From positions 1 through 7,896 of the forward strand of contig JAASTO010000121.1 in NCBI GenBank assembly GCA_021767245.1: DNA of 7,896 nucleotides. The letters run 5' to 3'. Below the pieces are notes generated by a model. It did not search any database, was not told where the DNA came from, and saw only the letters and a list, made by a program, of their open reading frames with translations. The translations under genes and the position numbers were made by a program. Positions 7,183 to 7,896 of the stretch are shown one piece after another. The stretch comes from Balneolaceae bacterium (lineage in GTDB: Bacteria > Bacteroidota > Rhodothermia > Balneolales > Balneolaceae). Position 1 is the first letter of the stretch; each line of letters begins with the position of its first letter.

Positions 7183-7896
7183 CTATTCCCCTATGATTTG
7201 TTGAATACCCTGAACATTTTCAGGAGTATATATATTTTCGTCTTCAAAAAAGCTTCCAACCACATATCTGAATTCAAAAACTTCCTCAGTCCTGATTTCA
7301 GAAGAACGCACATTCAGTAATGTAGCATTATGAAACAGATCGGCTAACATCGGAATTCGGTCTCTTTGACGGGCAACGCCGGCTAATTCAATAGAGTTAT
7401 CTTGATTTTGCCTCATAGACGTGATCCACAAGGAGTTTATGTCACTTACACCACTATTGATCTGATTCAGGTTAGTGGACCACCTGAGTGTTCCCTGATT
7501 CAGTTCACTTAATAAGGCAAGCTTTGATTGGATCTGATTTAGCTCGTTGGTGATCTCATTAGATCGTTGAACCGTTGACTCCAAAGATCGGATCTGTGCA
7601 TCAAGAGAGTTTATATTCCCTTCAAGCCGAGAGATCTCTGCTGCATTTTGTGTATAAAAATGGTTCGCGACAATCGGTGTGATCAAGATCAGGAATAGCA
7701 GTAAAAATCCGTGCCACTGCAGTTTAAAGATCTTTTGGCGGTCATCCACATATTTAGGCAGGAATGACAACTTGGGTAAATGTTCAGATTTATTACCAGA
7801 AGCTGCCCAGGCAGCACCAATGGCCGTAGTAAATGACGAAATGGAGGATTTATTTATACTTTCAGTATCTATAAAATCTTCCTGAAACTGAAACTC
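7183..7896 (-). CDS. pilN: PilN-like alignment protein, apparently fused to the end of a PilM-like domain (5' end outside window)
   Basis: PilN is a bitopic inner-membrane protein that binds PilO outside and PilM inside. Only the last 237 codons are visible. The first ~42 residues (7771-7896), ending at the FLPKY stretch, include TTAIGAAWAA, which resembles the GLAL-type C-terminal helix of actin-like PilM. The chain then enters a PilN-like part without a stop. Counting from the TTG at 7770, a membrane helix spans about 20-37, a long coiled coil about 41-90, and a ferredoxin-like domain about 95-172 (LRWSTNLNQI, LWITSMRQ, IELAGVARQRDRI). The TTG at 7770 is rejected as a start: no ribosome site precedes it, and similarity continues upstream with no in-frame ATG before the window edge. 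PilM-PilN in one chain is the layout of GspL of type II secretion, so a GspL-like protein is a real alternative. The stop lies one base before the PilO-P start. Confidence 0.85.
   Translation of the reverse strand, partial: EFQFQEDFIDTESINKSSISSFTTAIGAAWAASGNKSEHLPKLSFLPKYVDDRQKIFKLQWHGFLLLFLILITPIVANHFYTQNAAEISRLEGNINSLDAQIRSLESTVQRSNEITNELNQIQSKLALLSELNQGTLRWSTNLNQINSGVSDINSLWITSMRQNQDNSIELAGVARQRDRIPMLADLFHNATLLNVRSSEIRTEEVFEFRYVVGSFFEDENIYTPENVQGIQQIIGE
7187..7192 (-). promoter_or_regulatory. Ribosome binding site supporting the TTG start of the PilO-P gene
   Basis: On the minus strand AGGGGA sits 5 nt before TTG (7181-7179), overlapping the last codons of the upstream gene. It is the main support for an uncommon TTG start. 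Confidence 0.6.

Noticed and set aside
7768..7770. TTG at 7770 as the start of a stand-alone PilN
   Set aside because: There is no ribosome site, and the same frame continues to the window edge with a PilM-like segment; a truncated start is less likely than a longer gene.
1..7896. tRNA, rRNA, CRISPR, insertion sequence or phage elements
   Set aside because: No repeated spacers, no terminal inverted repeats, no transposase or integrase-like protein, and no cloverleaf or rRNA-like segments were seen in the short gaps between genes.

Overview
Organism. The window reads like chromosome of a moderately AT-rich Gram-negative bacterium, probably from the Bacteroidota/Balneolota/Rhodothermota neighbourhood. 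The reasons are a monomeric NADP isocitrate dehydrogenase, a SPOR domain of the compact style common in that group, an outer-membrane secretin, A/T-rich spacers and modest use of Shine-Dalgarno sequences. The phylum is inference; no rRNA or other marker gene is present. Layout, left to right: (1) Positions 1-1821 (+) hold the C-terminal ~606 residues of monomeric isocitrate dehydrogenase, cut by the left edge and closed by a strong intrinsic terminator at about 1844-1877. (2) Positions 1886-3473 (-) hold an overlapping pair: a PlsC-type 1-acylglycerol-3-phosphate acyltransferase followed by a DedA/VTT-family membrane protein with an unusual signal-peptide-like N-terminus. (3) A 120-bp AT-rich divergent spacer separates plsC from a single alpha/beta hydrolase gene at 3600-4382 (+). 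(4) Positions 4453-7896 (-) hold the distal end of a type IV pilus / type II secretion-like assembly operon, running off the right edge. Its order in the direction of transcription is a PilM-PilN-like protein (5' end outside the window), a PilO-PilP-like protein and a secretin. How the genes work together. The right-hand operon encodes the inner-membrane alignment complex and outer-membrane channel of a type IV filament machine. Parts that are normally separate proteins are joined: the end of a PilM-like domain appears to run without a stop into PilN, a PilP/GspC-like HR domain is appended to PilO, and the secretin carries a C-terminal SPOR (peptidoglycan-binding) domain after an acidic linker. 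The genes are packed at a 1-nt gap and a 4-nt ATGA overlap, which suggests translational coupling and equal stoichiometry. This compact alignment complex with a self-anchoring secretin is the most interesting content of the window. The plsC-dedA pair fits membrane phospholipid synthesis and transport. The isocitrate dehydrogenase is ordinary central metabolism. No RNA genes, mobile elements, CRISPR arrays or gene-free stretches over 300 bases were seen.
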